From: CAVRXQ01 sp963849105
Lineage (GTDB): Bacteria; Actinomycetota; Acidimicrobiia; Acidimicrobiales; Bog-793
Reading direction: 5' to 3'
DNA: 64,000 bases
Assembly (NCBI GenBank): GCA_963849105.1
Contig: CAWKGD010000003.1
Coordinates: 1 to 64,000, forward strand
Shown: one piece after another, positions 33,135 through 41,345 of the stretch
Layout: each line of letters opens with the position of its first letter
Position numbering within the stretch: the first letter of the stretch is position 1
Made by a program: the position numbers and the translations under genes
Notes under the pieces: model-generated
The model's database searches: none
Seen by the model: the letters and a program-made list of their open reading frames with translations, nothing else
Told to the model about the DNA's origin: nothing

Positions 33135-33935
33135 GTGGTGGATCTGCCTCGGCTCGCGGTTCGCGTCGGAATCGACGTGCTCGGGGTTCCGGCCGGGGCG
33201 CTTGGCGAGTTCGTGTCAGCCGCGGAGGGCGCCGGCGCGGAAGCGCTCTTTGTGAGCGGTGAACGATCCGCCGCCGAGGCGAACGACCCGTTCGTGCTGT
33301 TGGGCGCGGCCGCGGTTTCGACCTCACGAATCGGGCTTGGTTGTCTTTCTTCTTCCGTCGAAGAACGCCCACCGTCGATGTTGGCGAAGTCGCTCGCCTC
33401 GTTGGATCTGTGTTCGAACGGACGGGCGGTGGCGTGCGTCTCATCTGATTTCGTGAAAGAAGCCGATGCGCCCGGTGTGCTCGTCGAAGCGATCGTCGTT
33501 CTTCGGGCGATGCTCGAGGTCCCTGCTCCGACCGTTCAGGGCGAGCATTTCTCGGTGACGCGGGCGTGGAACGAGCCCCGCGTGCCGAGGGATCGCCCGA
33601 TGCCGATCGGTGTCCAGCTCAAAGGGGCCCCTTCGGGCGTTCGCGCCGGCGCCCTTCAAGCGGCGCAGCTCGCGGTGGCGCTGATCGAGCACGTCGACTT
33701 CGTCGTTGCGGATTGGAATCCAGCCGGAGTAGACCGCGCGGCGGCGGGGATCCCCCAGCTGGCGCTCGTCGACGCGTCGACGGCGAACGTCAAGGAGGCG
33801 GCAACGTCTGTGTTTCGTGCGGGAATTGCCGGCGTCGTACTCGATTTCCGCTCCCTCCCCGAGTCGGGTGAACTCTCCCGGGCGCTCGCCTTTGCCGAGC
33901 ACGCGAGCCGGACTGTCGCCGCGGAGAGCGGCTAG
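33135..33935 (+). CDS. luciferase-like (LLM class) flavin-dependent family protein
   Basis: A 266-aa protein with a truncated bacterial-luciferase-like barrel: VGIDVLGVPAGALGEFVSAA, ALFVSGER, TSRIGLGCLSSSVEERPPSMLAKSLASLDLCSNGRA and VVLRAMLE are the usual LLM pattern (F420- or FMN-dependent oxidoreductases). The second half is shorter than in typical 300-350 aa members, so activity is uncertain. The start could be GTG 33135 or GTG 33138; GGGAG overlaps closely. Its stop shares CTAG with the stop of the opposite-strand gene. Confidence 0.7.
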   Translation: MVDLPRLAVRVGIDVLGVPAGALGEFVSAAEGAGAEALFVSGERSAAEANDPFVLLGAAAVSTSRIGLGCLSSSVEERPPSMLAKSLASLDLCSNGRAVACVSSDFVKEADAPGVLVEAIVVLRAMLEVPAPTVQGEHFSVTRAWNEPRVPRDRPMPIGVQLKGAPSGVRAGALQAAQLAVALIEHVDFVVADWNPAGVDRAAAGIPQLALVDASTANVKEAATSVFRAGIAGVVLDFRSLPESGELSRALAFAEHASRTVAAESG

Positions 33936-34762
33936 ACCTCGTTGTCGCTCGCGAGCAGCGCGACGTACGCCGCGATGGCTTTTTCGGTCTCGGGGCCGTG
34001 GATTTCACGCGGCGCGACACCGTCGATCGAAGCGATCGCCTGCGCGCCGCGCAGCGTGGACGTCAGGAAGGCCTCACCCACTTCCCCGGAGATGAACCGT
34101 GACATCGGGATGTCGCGTTCTGTGCCGCCGTGATGCTCGAGGATGAGCTGTCTCGTCACGCCGTCGAGGCAACCCGCGAGCAGTGGCGGTGTGAGGAGCT
34201 CACCTTCGATCACGACGAACACGTTCGAGCCCGTTCCCTCGCAGAGCATTCCGCGCGAATTCTCAAAGATCGCCTCGTCGGCACCCCGGTCGTGTGCGAA
34301 CTGGAGTGCCCGGGCGTTCTCCGCGTATGAGGTCGTCTTCAGCCCGGCAAGAGCCCCGAACTCGTTGCGGGACCACGGGACGACGGCAACTCGAGCCGGC
34401 GCGAGAGGGAGTTCGATCGACTCCGCGCCGACGATGAGGCTGGCGGGGCCGTCGCCGCGCGCCGAGCCCAGCGGGCCCCTGCCCGATGTGACGATGACGC
34501 GGATCCTGCCGGTGTCGAAGTCACAGGAATCGACGACTCGATCGATTGCTGACTCGACCTCAGACGATTTCGGCGCTTCGATCCCGAGGCCGTCGGCGGA
34601 CCGCTTCAGCCGCTCGAGGTGCCGGCGGAGTGCGAAGGGGCGGCGACGATGCAAGAGGATCGTCTCGAACACGCCGTCGCCGGCAACGATGCCGTGATCG
34701 AAGACCGAGATCGTTGCGTCCTCAGGCGCGACCAACGCGCCGTTCACGTAGACCTGCGTCAC
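33932..34762 (-). CDS. aminotransferase class IV (branched-chain / aminodeoxychorismate lyase-like)
   Basis: A 276-aa fold-type IV PLP enzyme. VYVNGALVAPEDATISVFDHGI at the N-terminus, GDGVFETI, the PLP lysine in AGLKTTSYAENA, DEAIFENSRGMLCEGTGSNVF and the STLRGAQAI phosphate-binding region are characteristic. Members include BCAT (IlvE), D-amino-acid transaminase and 4-amino-4-deoxychorismate lyase (PabC). The length and the ATISVFDHG start fit PabC or D-amino-acid transaminase rather than long BCAT, but no pabA/B gene is nearby. Confidence 0.85.
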   Translation of the reverse strand: MTQVYVNGALVAPEDATISVFDHGIVAGDGVFETILLHRRRPFALRRHLERLKRSADGLGIEAPKSSEVESAIDRVVDSCDFDTGRIRVIVTSGRGPLGSARGDGPASLIVGAESIELPLAPARVAVVPWSRNEFGALAGLKTTSYAENARALQFAHDRGADEAIFENSRGMLCEGTGSNVFVVIEGELLTPPLLAGCLDGVTRQLILEHHGGTERDIPMSRFISGEVGEAFLTSTLRGAQAIASIDGVAPREIHGPETEKAIAAYVALLASDNEV

Positions 34763-34802
34763 GGAGCCAGGCTACGTCGCGTGTCGCGCGCGAGGTCGCC
34801 GG

Positions 34803-35678
34803 TTATGCGATCGTTTCGACGTCGGCGTTTCCCGCTACGGCGGAGTCCTCCGTGACCAGACGGCGGACGAGGGGCACGTCTTCTTGATGGGTGATCCCGA
34901 GACAACGCGCCTCTGTCGGGATTACGCGCACTCTATCGGCGTGCGACGCGACGAGTTTTCCGACAACGTCGACGAGTAAGAGCTCGTGGTGCTCGTTGGT
35001 CGGCTTGAACGTTGTCAGCGCGTCTTCGAGTGCATCGAGCATCCGGTGGTGGAACCCCCAGAGGTTCATCGAGACGCGCTGCGCGCCGGTGAGCACCCTG
35101 GCAGGGTGTACCCCGGGGCCGGAAAGATCGATCGGCGTCGCATCAAATCGGCCATCGGCCCGAAGGGACACAGCGTGTTCGACGACGCGCTTCAAATTGC
35201 CATCGTCATCCTCTTCGCACAGTCCGCGTTTGACGGGCGCCGAGGTGATGATCGTGCGCATCAGGCGGTAGCCGACGAGCACGTGGGCATTGAGCTCCGG
35301 TCCGTCCAGGTCTTCGCGTTCGAGATGATCGTGGATGACGCGCAGCGCCGCGTCACCGTAGAGGTCGTCGGCGTTTGCGACGCCGAACGGACCATCCAAA
35401 TTCATCGAAGCAGCCGCGACCGCCTGCGCGGTTCCGGGCGTCGGCGGCTGACAGACGAAAAACGTCTTCAGCGCGGATGGCCAACGTCGGTGCACGTGGG
35501 CTTCGATCTCATCGCGGATCTCCTCGCGCACGACAAGGACCGCTTCGTCGAACCCGCAGGACAACGCGCTGAGCGCCGTATAGTCCATGAGAGCTTCGCC
35601 ATTCGGGCCGACGGGGGCGAGTTGCTTGAGTCCCCCGAATCGACGCCCGTGACCGGCCGCGAGGACAACGAGCTGCAC
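34803..35678 (-). CDS. nucleotidyltransferase family protein
   Basis: A 291-aa sugar-phosphate-type NTP transferase. The N-terminus LVVLAAGHGRRFGGLKQLAPVGP is the NTP-binding motif, with TAQAVAAA and the metal-binding GVANADDLYG following. Substrate not identifiable; similar proteins are annotated as glucose-1-phosphate-type nucleotidyltransferases. It diverges from the NifU-like gene with only 35 bases between start codons. Confidence 0.83.
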   Translation of the reverse strand: MQLVVLAAGHGRRFGGLKQLAPVGPNGEALMDYTALSALSCGFDEAVLVVREEIRDEIEAHVHRRWPSALKTFFVCQPPTPGTAQAVAAASMNLDGPFGVANADDLYGDAALRVIHDHLEREDLDGPELNAHVLVGYRLMRTIITSAPVKRGLCEEDDDGNLKRVVEHAVSLRADGRFDATPIDLSGPGVHPARVLTGAQRVSMNLWGFHHRMLDALEDALTTFKPTNEHHELLLVDVVGKLVASHADRVRVIPTEARCLGITHQEDVPLVRRLVTEDSAVAGNADVETIA

Positions 35679-35713
35679 GGGTGGGAATCCTAAATGGGGG
35701 AGCTGAGGAATTT

Positions 35714-36121
35714 ATGAGGAATTCGATGAGCGACAAAGAAGGCGGTCTCGAGATCCGCCAGCAGCCCCCGGAAGCTTCGCCCGGCGACGCGCGCCCTGGT
35801 CAGGGGATCACCGAGGACGAGCGCACGGAGCGTCGCGGGGCGCTCTCCGAGCTCGTCGAGGTGATGAGCGAGGCGGTGCGCGAAGACGGTGGGGAACTCG
35901 TCCTCGTTGGCGCCGACTACGAAACCGGCGTCGTCGAGGTCGAGCTGCAAGGCGCGTGCGGATCGTGCGCGATCTCCGGCATCACGCTTCAGGGCGGTGT
36001 CGAGCGAATGCTGAAAGAGCGCCTGCCGTGGGTGACCGAAGTGCGGGGAGGCGTCGACGAGTCGCTCGACTTCGAGACGAGCTTCGCAATGGGGCGCGGC
36101 GCGTACATCCCGCGCGCCTAG
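35714..36121 (+). CDS. NifU C-terminal domain (Nfu-type) Fe-S protein
   Basis: A 135-aa Nfu-like carrier. ALSELVEVMSEAVREDGGEL, VVEVELQGACGSCAISGITLQGGVERMLKERLP holds the CxxC that binds a bridging [4Fe-4S] in Nfu dimers. The N-terminal 40 residues are polar. Two starts (ATG 35714 and 35726) each have a GAGG 5-6 bases upstream; the first is used. It could receive clusters from the SUF system encoded about 30 kb upstream. Confidence 0.9.
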   Translation: MRNSMSDKEGGLEIRQQPPEASPGDARPGQGITEDERTERRGALSELVEVMSEAVREDGGELVLVGADYETGVVEVELQGACGSCAISGITLQGGVERMLKERLPWVTEVRGGVDESLDFETSFAMGRGAYIPRA

Positions 36122-36994
36122 TCAACTCGGATCCACCTTCGCATCGACGCGCTGGCGCAGAGGTCGACGCATCAGCTGACGCAGAGCCCGAAACCCGATC
36201 GTGCGAACGCTGTCGCGCTTGACCACTTCGGCGAGCGGACCCGGCGACGAAACGAGCTCTCCATCTCGCACCCGAAGTTCCCAGTCGATCGCCGAAGCAC
36301 GAAGCTCTGGGCTGTCGTGTGACGGGACGACTCTCACCTCGGTAACTCCGGGCGGCAGCGCGTCTTCCACACTGCAGCCGTCAAGAAGCCGCTCGCAGAG
36401 CGCTGCGATCGTCACGACGAAGTCCGGCGACAGCAAACCGCGCTCTTTGGCGAGCGATCGACACGGAAAGCCGACGCGCCCCTCGTCCTCTTTGTTCGGG
36501 AGCCGGATCGGCAAGGAAAACTCGGTCGCCAGATCGAGGTAGCAGTCAAAGAATTCCGGTCGGAGCTCGACGCCACCGAGGTGGGCGTCGAGGTGCGTCA
36601 CGTCGAAGCCCCAAAGGATCGCTCGCTCGATCTGGGCGCGCCACTCCCGACGCACTTCGTCGAGATCGGCGTGCTCCCAGGCGTCCTCGATCGTGCGCGG
36701 AAATCCGCCCTCACCGTCGAAAAGTGACGGCGACCGTGTGATCGGCCCCCACCGGTAGAGCTCGTGCTCCGCGTTCAAGGTGAGGTGCACCCCGACGTCT
36801 TCGCCGCGGTATGCCGCCGCGGCACCGCGCGCCCACGGGGCTGGCACCATCAACGACGCGGACGTCGCGATGCCTTCGCGCAGCGCTTCGTACACCGCGA
36901 CGTTCGCCGAGTACGAGAACCCGAGGTCGTCGCAGGAGATGATGAGAAGGCGCTCGGTCGGCTCAAAGCCGAGGCGCTCGACGAGCCCCGACAT
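36122..36994 (-). CDS. ChbG/YdjC family deacetylase-like protein
   Basis: A 290-aa protein of the ChbG/HpnK (YdjC) carbohydrate deacetylase family. LLIISCDDLGFSYSANVAVYEA carries the metal-binding DD, VGVHLTLNAEHELYRWGPI the HxTLN motif, and VTHLDAHLGGVELRPEFFD the HLDxH motif. ChbG acts on acetylated chitooligosaccharides; the substrate here is unknown. Head-to-tail with purE (12-base gap), convergent with the NifU gene. Confidence 0.87.
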   Translation of the reverse strand: MSGLVERLGFEPTERLLIISCDDLGFSYSANVAVYEALREGIATSASLMVPAPWARGAAAAYRGEDVGVHLTLNAEHELYRWGPITRSPSLFDGEGGFPRTIEDAWEHADLDEVRREWRAQIERAILWGFDVTHLDAHLGGVELRPEFFDCYLDLATEFSLPIRLPNKEDEGRVGFPCRSLAKERGLLSPDFVVTIAALCERLLDGCSVEDALPPGVTEVRVVPSHDSPELRASAIDWELRVRDGELVSSPGPLAEVVKRDSVRTIGFRALRQLMRRPLRQRVDAKVDPS

Positions 36995-37006
36995 CAGATC
37001 GGCGTA

Positions 37007-37498
37007 CTACGTCTGCAGCCGCTGTTGCATGGCGGCGTCTTTTTTTCGGACCTCGTCCGCGAGGCGATCCTGGAACGCGACGACTGCCCTTCCGACGTCT
37101 TCGTTCCTGACGCCGATGATGCGCGCCGCGAGCAGGCCGGCGTTCCGGGCGCCGTTGATCGCAACCGTGGCGACCGGGACACCTCGGGGCATTTGCGCCA
37201 TCGCCAGCAACGAGTCGATGCCACCGAGGTTCTCGAGCGCGATCGGCACCCCGATGACCGGAAGCGGCGTCGCCGCGGCGAGCACCCCCGCGAGGTGTGC
37301 GGCGCCGCCCGCACCCGCAATCACGACCTCGACACCCCGGGACTTTGCGTCTCGTGCGTACGCGATCGCGTCGTCTGGGGTGCGATGCGCCGAGATCACC
37401 CGCATCTCCCAAGCGATGTTGAACTCATCGAGTGCCGCGGCGGCGTCGCGCATGACCTCTTCGTCGGAGTCGCTCCCCATCACGATCGCGACGCTCAT
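37007..37498 (-). CDS. purE: 5-(carboxyamino)imidazole ribonucleotide mutase PurE
   Basis: Purine synthesis enzyme that converts N5-CAIR to CAIR, 163 aa. SVAIVMGSDSDEEVM, VISAHRTPDDAI, IAGAGGAAHLAGVLAA, VPIALENLGGIDSLLAMAQM and VATVAINGARNAG are the family motifs. ATG at 37498 starts the conserved MSVAIVMGSDSD. purK is not adjacent; the neighbours are a PAP2 phosphatase upstream and the ChbG gene downstream. Confidence 0.97.
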   Translation of the reverse strand: MSVAIVMGSDSDEEVMRDAAAALDEFNIAWEMRVISAHRTPDDAIAYARDAKSRGVEVVIAGAGGAAHLAGVLAAATPLPVIGVPIALENLGGIDSLLAMAQMPRGVPVATVAINGARNAGLLAARIIGVRNEDVGRAVVAFQDRLADEVRKKDAAMQQRLQT

Positions 37499-37527
37499 CG
37501 GCTCTTGCTCAAAGACGTGTCCAAGAT

Positions 37528-38064
37528 TCAGGAGTTCTTGTCGAGTGGGGCGATGCGCTTGCCGATCAGTCCGAGCATCCGACCGACGATGGCGCCGCCG
37601 ACGACATCGGAGGCGTGGTGGATCTTCACGTGCACTCGACTCGCAGCGACGACGACCGCGACGGCGTAGTACAGCGGCCAAAGCGGATCGCCGTCGGAGA
37701 GCAACGTCGCGCCGCAGAACGCCGCCGTCGCGTGCCCCGAGGGAAAGCTCGACGAGAGCGGTTCGCGAAACGGGAGCGGATGATCGCGATGTCGCTGCGG
37801 ACGGCCCCGTCCGAAAAGCGACTTCATGATGAGATTGACAAACACGGACTCGATTCCGGTCGCGACGATCGCACGGATCGCGGCCCGTTCGTTGCGTTCG
37901 CCACCTCGCAGCGCGCGCAGCAAAGCGAACATCACCCAGATCAGCCCGAATTCGCCCAGTGCTGAAGCGGCGTAGAAGAGGCGGTCCCAGAACGGGTGCC
38001 CGCGGATCCTGTCGAACCACGCGTCGACTTGATCGTCGAAGGCAGCGATGAGCTCGTGGTCCAC
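37528..38064 (-). CDS. PAP2 superfamily phosphatase
   Basis: A 178-aa membrane phosphatase. The three PAP2 motifs are visible: KSLFGRGRPQ (Kx6RP), SSSFPSGHATAAF (PSGH) and ASRVHVKIHHASDVVGG (SRx5HxxxD). About four to five hydrophobic segments. GTG at 38064 is chosen; sequence upstream in the frame is Arg-rich and overlaps the nuclease gene's coding end. Likely acts on a lipid phosphate such as undecaprenyl pyrophosphate or phosphatidic acid. Confidence 0.85.
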   Translation of the reverse strand: MDHELIAAFDDQVDAWFDRIRGHPFWDRLFYAASALGEFGLIWVMFALLRALRGGERNERAAIRAIVATGIESVFVNLIMKSLFGRGRPQRHRDHPLPFREPLSSSFPSGHATAAFCGATLLSDGDPLWPLYYAVAVVVAASRVHVKIHHASDVVGGAIVGRMLGLIGKRIAPLDKNS

Positions 38065-38074
38065 CTGAGAGAGG

Positions 38075-38878
38075 TTACTGGGCAGTGCGGGCAATCTCGG
38101 GGCTCGAAGCGGTCTGAAAGACCGGGCAGATCGACTGGAATGCGCAGAATCGACATAACGGAGACGGGCTCGGTCGGAAGACCCCGGTTTTGCATGCGCG
38201 GTCGATCGCCGACCACACGGCAAGCGCGCGCTGACGCGATCCGCGCACGAGTTGTTCGGTCACCGACTGCACGAGCACCACCCGGTCGCGCAGGTACATG
38301 AGACGAACTTCGACTGGGGCCCGTCCGAAGTTCTCTTCGCACAGCACGGCGTAGAAGTTGACGCCGTTGAAACTTCCCTTTGTGCGCGCCTCGCGAGGTG
38401 CGGTTCCGGTCTTGTAGTCGACGACGCAAAAATCACCGTTGCCGACGTCATCGAGTCGGTCGATGATCCCGTTCAGCTCCACTCCGTTGACGTGCGCGCG
38501 CAGGTTCAATTCGAGACCGCGCGGACGGACCGACGTCGGGTCTTCGAGCTCGAAGTAGCGCGCGATCAGCACGCGGAGTTCCTCGAGCAGCTGTGCTTCC
38601 GAAGCCTCGTCGAGTCCGAGCTCGGCGTATTCGGGATGAGTGTCTCGAGCCGCCCAGGCGTCCATCAACGCAGCCTCGGCACGCGCCCGGGTCCGTTCGT
38701 CCTGTTCGTTGTCGGCGAAGAAACGTTCGAGCGCGGCGTGCGCGAGCGTGCCGCGGACCTGGTGGATCGTCGGCGGCTCGGGGAGGTGGTCGACATAGGA
38801 GTACCTGAAGGCGAGCGGGCACTGGGTGAACCGCGAGATCTTCGACGGCGAAAGGGTCGCCGGGACGGACGCTGACAT
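38075..38878 (-). CDS. RecB-family PD-(D/E)XK nuclease with C-terminal cysteine cluster
   Basis: A 267-aa protein with LSPSKISRFTQCPLAFRYSYV at the N-terminus, the nuclease core (GIIDRLDDVGNGDFCVVDYKTG, QxxxY-like NFYAVLCEE) and a C-terminal PLCRFCAFQSICPVF. Cys near position 20 plus the three C-terminal Cys match the Fe-S cluster layout of AddB/Cas4-type nucleases. Related genes in Actinobacteria are annotated as RecB family exonucleases; the in vivo role is unknown. No CRISPR lies nearby. Confidence 0.87.
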   Translation of the reverse strand: MSASVPATLSPSKISRFTQCPLAFRYSYVDHLPEPPTIHQVRGTLAHAALERFFADNEQDERTRARAEAALMDAWAARDTHPEYAELGLDEASEAQLLEELRVLIARYFELEDPTSVRPRGLELNLRAHVNGVELNGIIDRLDDVGNGDFCVVDYKTGTAPREARTKGSFNGVNFYAVLCEENFGRAPVEVRLMYLRDRVVLVQSVTEQLVRGSRQRALAVWSAIDRACKTGVFRPSPSPLCRFCAFQSICPVFQTASSPEIARTAQ

Positions 38879-38890
38879 GCCGAGGTGACG

Positions 38891-39766
38891 CTACGCCGTG
38901 GCTGTTCGGAGGGCGCGGAACACCGCGTCGGCGACGATGTCGGGCGAGGTGAAGGGTCCGAAGTGGTCCAGACCGGGAATCTCCGCGACTTGACTGTGCG
39001 CGAGTCGGCTCACGACGACCTCGGCACCGGCGCGGCTCATCACGCTGCTCGATCCGCCGAAGGCGACGGTCACCGGGCAAGCGACGCGATCGAGCAGCCC
39101 GAGCAGGTCGAAATCGGCGGCGCTCTCATAGATCGCGGCTTCGGTGTCCGGACTGCAAGCAAGGAGCACGGTTCCGTCGACGTTGTTGACCAGCCCTTCG
39201 TCGAGGTAACCGGAAAGCGCCGCTTGGTCGAAGGAGGAAAAGGGCGGCCTCACCGAGAAGCGCTCGAGCGCCTCCCCACGTGACGAAAATCCCTGCTTTC
39301 TGCGTCGTGCCGCCTGTGCATTTGCTCCCGAAGGCGGCCGGTCGGGCATCGCCTCGTCGATGACGATCGGCTCGTAACAAAACAGCGCCGCGAAGCTTCC
39401 CGGCCGAGACGCCTCGGCGCCCAAAAGAGCGCTTGCGCCGAGGGAGTGGCCAACGCCGATCCCGCCGGTGCCGAGCGCATCCGAGGCCGCAGTGACGTCG
39501 TCGGCGAAGACCGACCATTCAGTCTGCAACGGGGTGTCGGATCGCCCGTGGCCCGATAGGTCGACACCCACGCAGTGGAACTCGTTAACGAGCGCGGCGG
39601 CGAGCGGCGAAAAGCAGAGCCCGTTCAACCCGGCGCCGTGTACGAGAAGACAGAGAGGTCCCGAGCCGCCGAAATCGATCGTCGCGATGCGCCCCCCGGC
39701 TTGTCGTTCGATGAACGACCTTTGCGGACCGTGAGCGGTGCTGGGCGCGTGCTGAGAATGCTTCAC
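38891..39766 (-). CDS. alpha/beta hydrolase
   Basis: A 291-aa alpha/beta-fold hydrolase. Oxyanion region LCLLVHGAGLNG, nucleophile elbow GVGHSLGAS (Ser), an Asp after strand 6-7 (near CPVTVAFGGSSS) and a late His in IPGLDHFGPF complete the triad. The short lid after SSFDQAALSGYLDEG is unremarkable. No pathway is indicated by neighbours. Confidence 0.83.
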   Translation of the reverse strand: MKHSQHAPSTAHGPQRSFIERQAGGRIATIDFGGSGPLCLLVHGAGLNGLCFSPLAAALVNEFHCVGVDLSGHGRSDTPLQTEWSVFADDVTAASDALGTGGIGVGHSLGASALLGAEASRPGSFAALFCYEPIVIDEAMPDRPPSGANAQAARRRKQGFSSRGEALERFSVRPPFSSFDQAALSGYLDEGLVNNVDGTVLLACSPDTEAAIYESAADFDLLGLLDRVACPVTVAFGGSSSVMSRAGAEVVVSRLAHSQVAEIPGLDHFGPFTSPDIVADAVFRALRTATA

Positions 39767-39820
39767 CGGCGGGGCGGGTTCGTCGTGATCGGCGCGGATG
39801 ATCGGCTAAACCTACCGGCC

Positions 39821-40444
39821 ATGCAGCATTTCCTTTCGGACTCGGGATACGCCGCGCTCGTCGTGCTGGCGTTCGCCGAAGGGTGCTGCGTGCCGTTCCC
39901 GTCCGAGATCACGTTCGGCTTCGCCGGTTTTCTCGCCGCTTCGGGGAGGCTCAACTTGGCGGCCGTGATCTTCCTCGGCGCGCTCGCCGAGTTCGCGGGG
40001 TCAATCGCCGGCTACACGATCGGCCGCGTCGGCGGTCGTCCGCTCGTCAAGAAATTCGGGCGTTACGTGCTGCTCACGAATGCCGATTTGGATCACGCAG
40101 AGCGGTGGCTTTCTGGTCGCGGGGAGTACTCCATCGCAATCGGGCGGGCGTTGCCGATCGTGCGCACCTTCATTTCACTCGCCGCCGGCGTCGCTGAGAT
40201 GCCGTGGCTCAAATTCGCGGTCTTCAGTCTCGCCGGCACGTTGGTGTGGTCGTCGGCGCTTGCCTCGATCGGCTACGCGGTCTCGGGCACCTGGCACAAG
40301 GTGGCGCACGGATTCTCGATCGCCGGCTATGTCTTGGTGGCGCTCGTCGTGCTGACGGTGGCCGGGCTCATCGTTCACCGGCTGCGGCAACTCCGCCACG
40401 AGCGCTCGCTGCTCGCCGCGAAGTCCGACACGACGTCGCTTTGA
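39821..40444 (+). CDS. DedA family membrane protein
   Basis: A 207-aa DedA/SNARE-associated (VTT domain) protein. FAEGCCVPFPSEITFGFAGFLAA, AVIFLGALAEFAGSIAGYTIGRVGGRPLVKKFGRYVLL and GRALPIVRTFISLAAGVAEMPWLKFAVFSLAGTLVWSSAL are the family motifs; R-x3-R is in the GRALPIVRTF stretch. DedA proteins translocate undecaprenyl phosphate or other lipids. ATG at 39821 with TAAACC nearby (39807) as a possible -10. Confidence 0.92.
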   Translation: MQHFLSDSGYAALVVLAFAEGCCVPFPSEITFGFAGFLAASGRLNLAAVIFLGALAEFAGSIAGYTIGRVGGRPLVKKFGRYVLLTNADLDHAERWLSGRGEYSIAIGRALPIVRTFISLAAGVAEMPWLKFAVFSLAGTLVWSSALASIGYAVSGTWHKVAHGFSIAGYVLVALVVLTVAGLIVHRLRQLRHERSLLAAKSDTTSL

Positions 40445-40570
40445 GTTCAGAACCTGGTCTCGAGCTGCAGACGGTGCGCGGACACGTGACGCTCTGACCG
40501 TCGCGCTGCGCCGGGCGATGCCATGTTTACAAGCTGACGACGACGCGGACATCGACTGATCCGCGCCGCT

Positions 40571-41272
40571 CTAGGGCTCCCAGACGGCTCCGTCGTGCGC
40601 GAAGACGACTTTTCGAGGGTCGAACGCGAGGAGACGCTCGATCCAGGCCGGCACGTCCGCGAGATCAACAACGCGACGATCCAGGACGGCGCGCGCCGCG
40701 AGGATGTCGCGGCCGAAGGCGGTCGCAGATTTATGGCTTTGCCCGGCGACGCTCACCGTCCCGTCGCCGCGGCGAACGACGACCGACTGATGGCCCTCCG
40801 TGTGTCCCGGTGTCGGCACGACGAAAACGTTCTTCAGGATCTCAAACTCGCCCTCCAAGAGCTCGTAGGAGAGCCCGGGCGCGTCGACGAGTTCGAAAAG
40901 GGTGTAGTCGGGCGATCTCGCTGCTTCGAGCTCGACCCGCTGGGTGAAGATTGGCCGTCCAGCGAGTTCGGGGTTCCCGCCGCAGTGGTCGAAATGGAGG
41001 TGGCAGTTCACGACGTGGCTGACGTCGGCGACGGAAATGCCGCCACTCGCCAGCGCGTCGGCGAGCGACCTGCGGCGCGGTTGGTAGTAAGCGTCGACGT
41101 CTGGGTGCGAACCGATGCCGGTGTCGAAGACAACAACACCGTCCGGGTGGCAGATGAGGTAACCGAAGCAGGGCCGGATTCGCGACCGCCCTTTCCGGGT
41201 CTTTTCGGCAGGCTGGACGAAGTAGCCGAAGTCGATGCGGCGCACTACTGGCTCGGCCACGATCGCGAACAA
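40571..41272 (-). CDS. MBL-fold metallo-hydrolase
   Basis: A 233-aa metallo-beta-lactamase-fold protein with the zinc motif in CHLHFDHCGGN, VVFDTGIG, PTPGHTEGHQSVVV and a late FAHDGAVWE. The layout resembles quorum-quenching N-acyl-homoserine lactonases and related lactonases, but the substrate is unknown. Start is uncertain (TTG 41272 or GTG about 41257). It follows the CtaG-like gene on the same strand with a 73-base gap. Confidence 0.8.
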   Translation of the reverse strand: MFAIVAEPVVRRIDFGYFVQPAEKTRKGRSRIRPCFGYLICHPDGVVVFDTGIGSHPDVDAYYQPRRRSLADALASGGISVADVSHVVNCHLHFDHCGGNPELAGRPIFTQRVELEAARSPDYTLFELVDAPGLSYELLEGEFEILKNVFVVPTPGHTEGHQSVVVRRGDGTVSVAGQSHKSATAFGRDILAARAVLDRRVVDLADVPAWIERLLAFDPRKVVFAHDGAVWEP

Positions 41273-41345
41273 GTTACGAGGTCCAGGAGAACGCCGAACC
41301 AGACCCGAGTCCGGTCCGACGCGGTGCCCCTGACCGCACAGGCGG

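Noticed and set aside
36764..37829. Overlapping forward open frames opposite the ChbG and purE genes
   Set aside because: Low-complexity, motif-free; the reverse frames encode clear PurE and ChbG.
38075..38878. Cas4-like nuclease as a sign of CRISPR
   Set aside because: No repeat-spacer array or cas genes are present; a RecB-family exonuclease is the better call.
40445..40570. Possible terminator between the convergent DedA and MBL genes
   Set aside because: No GC-rich stem followed by a T-run was found in the 126 bases.
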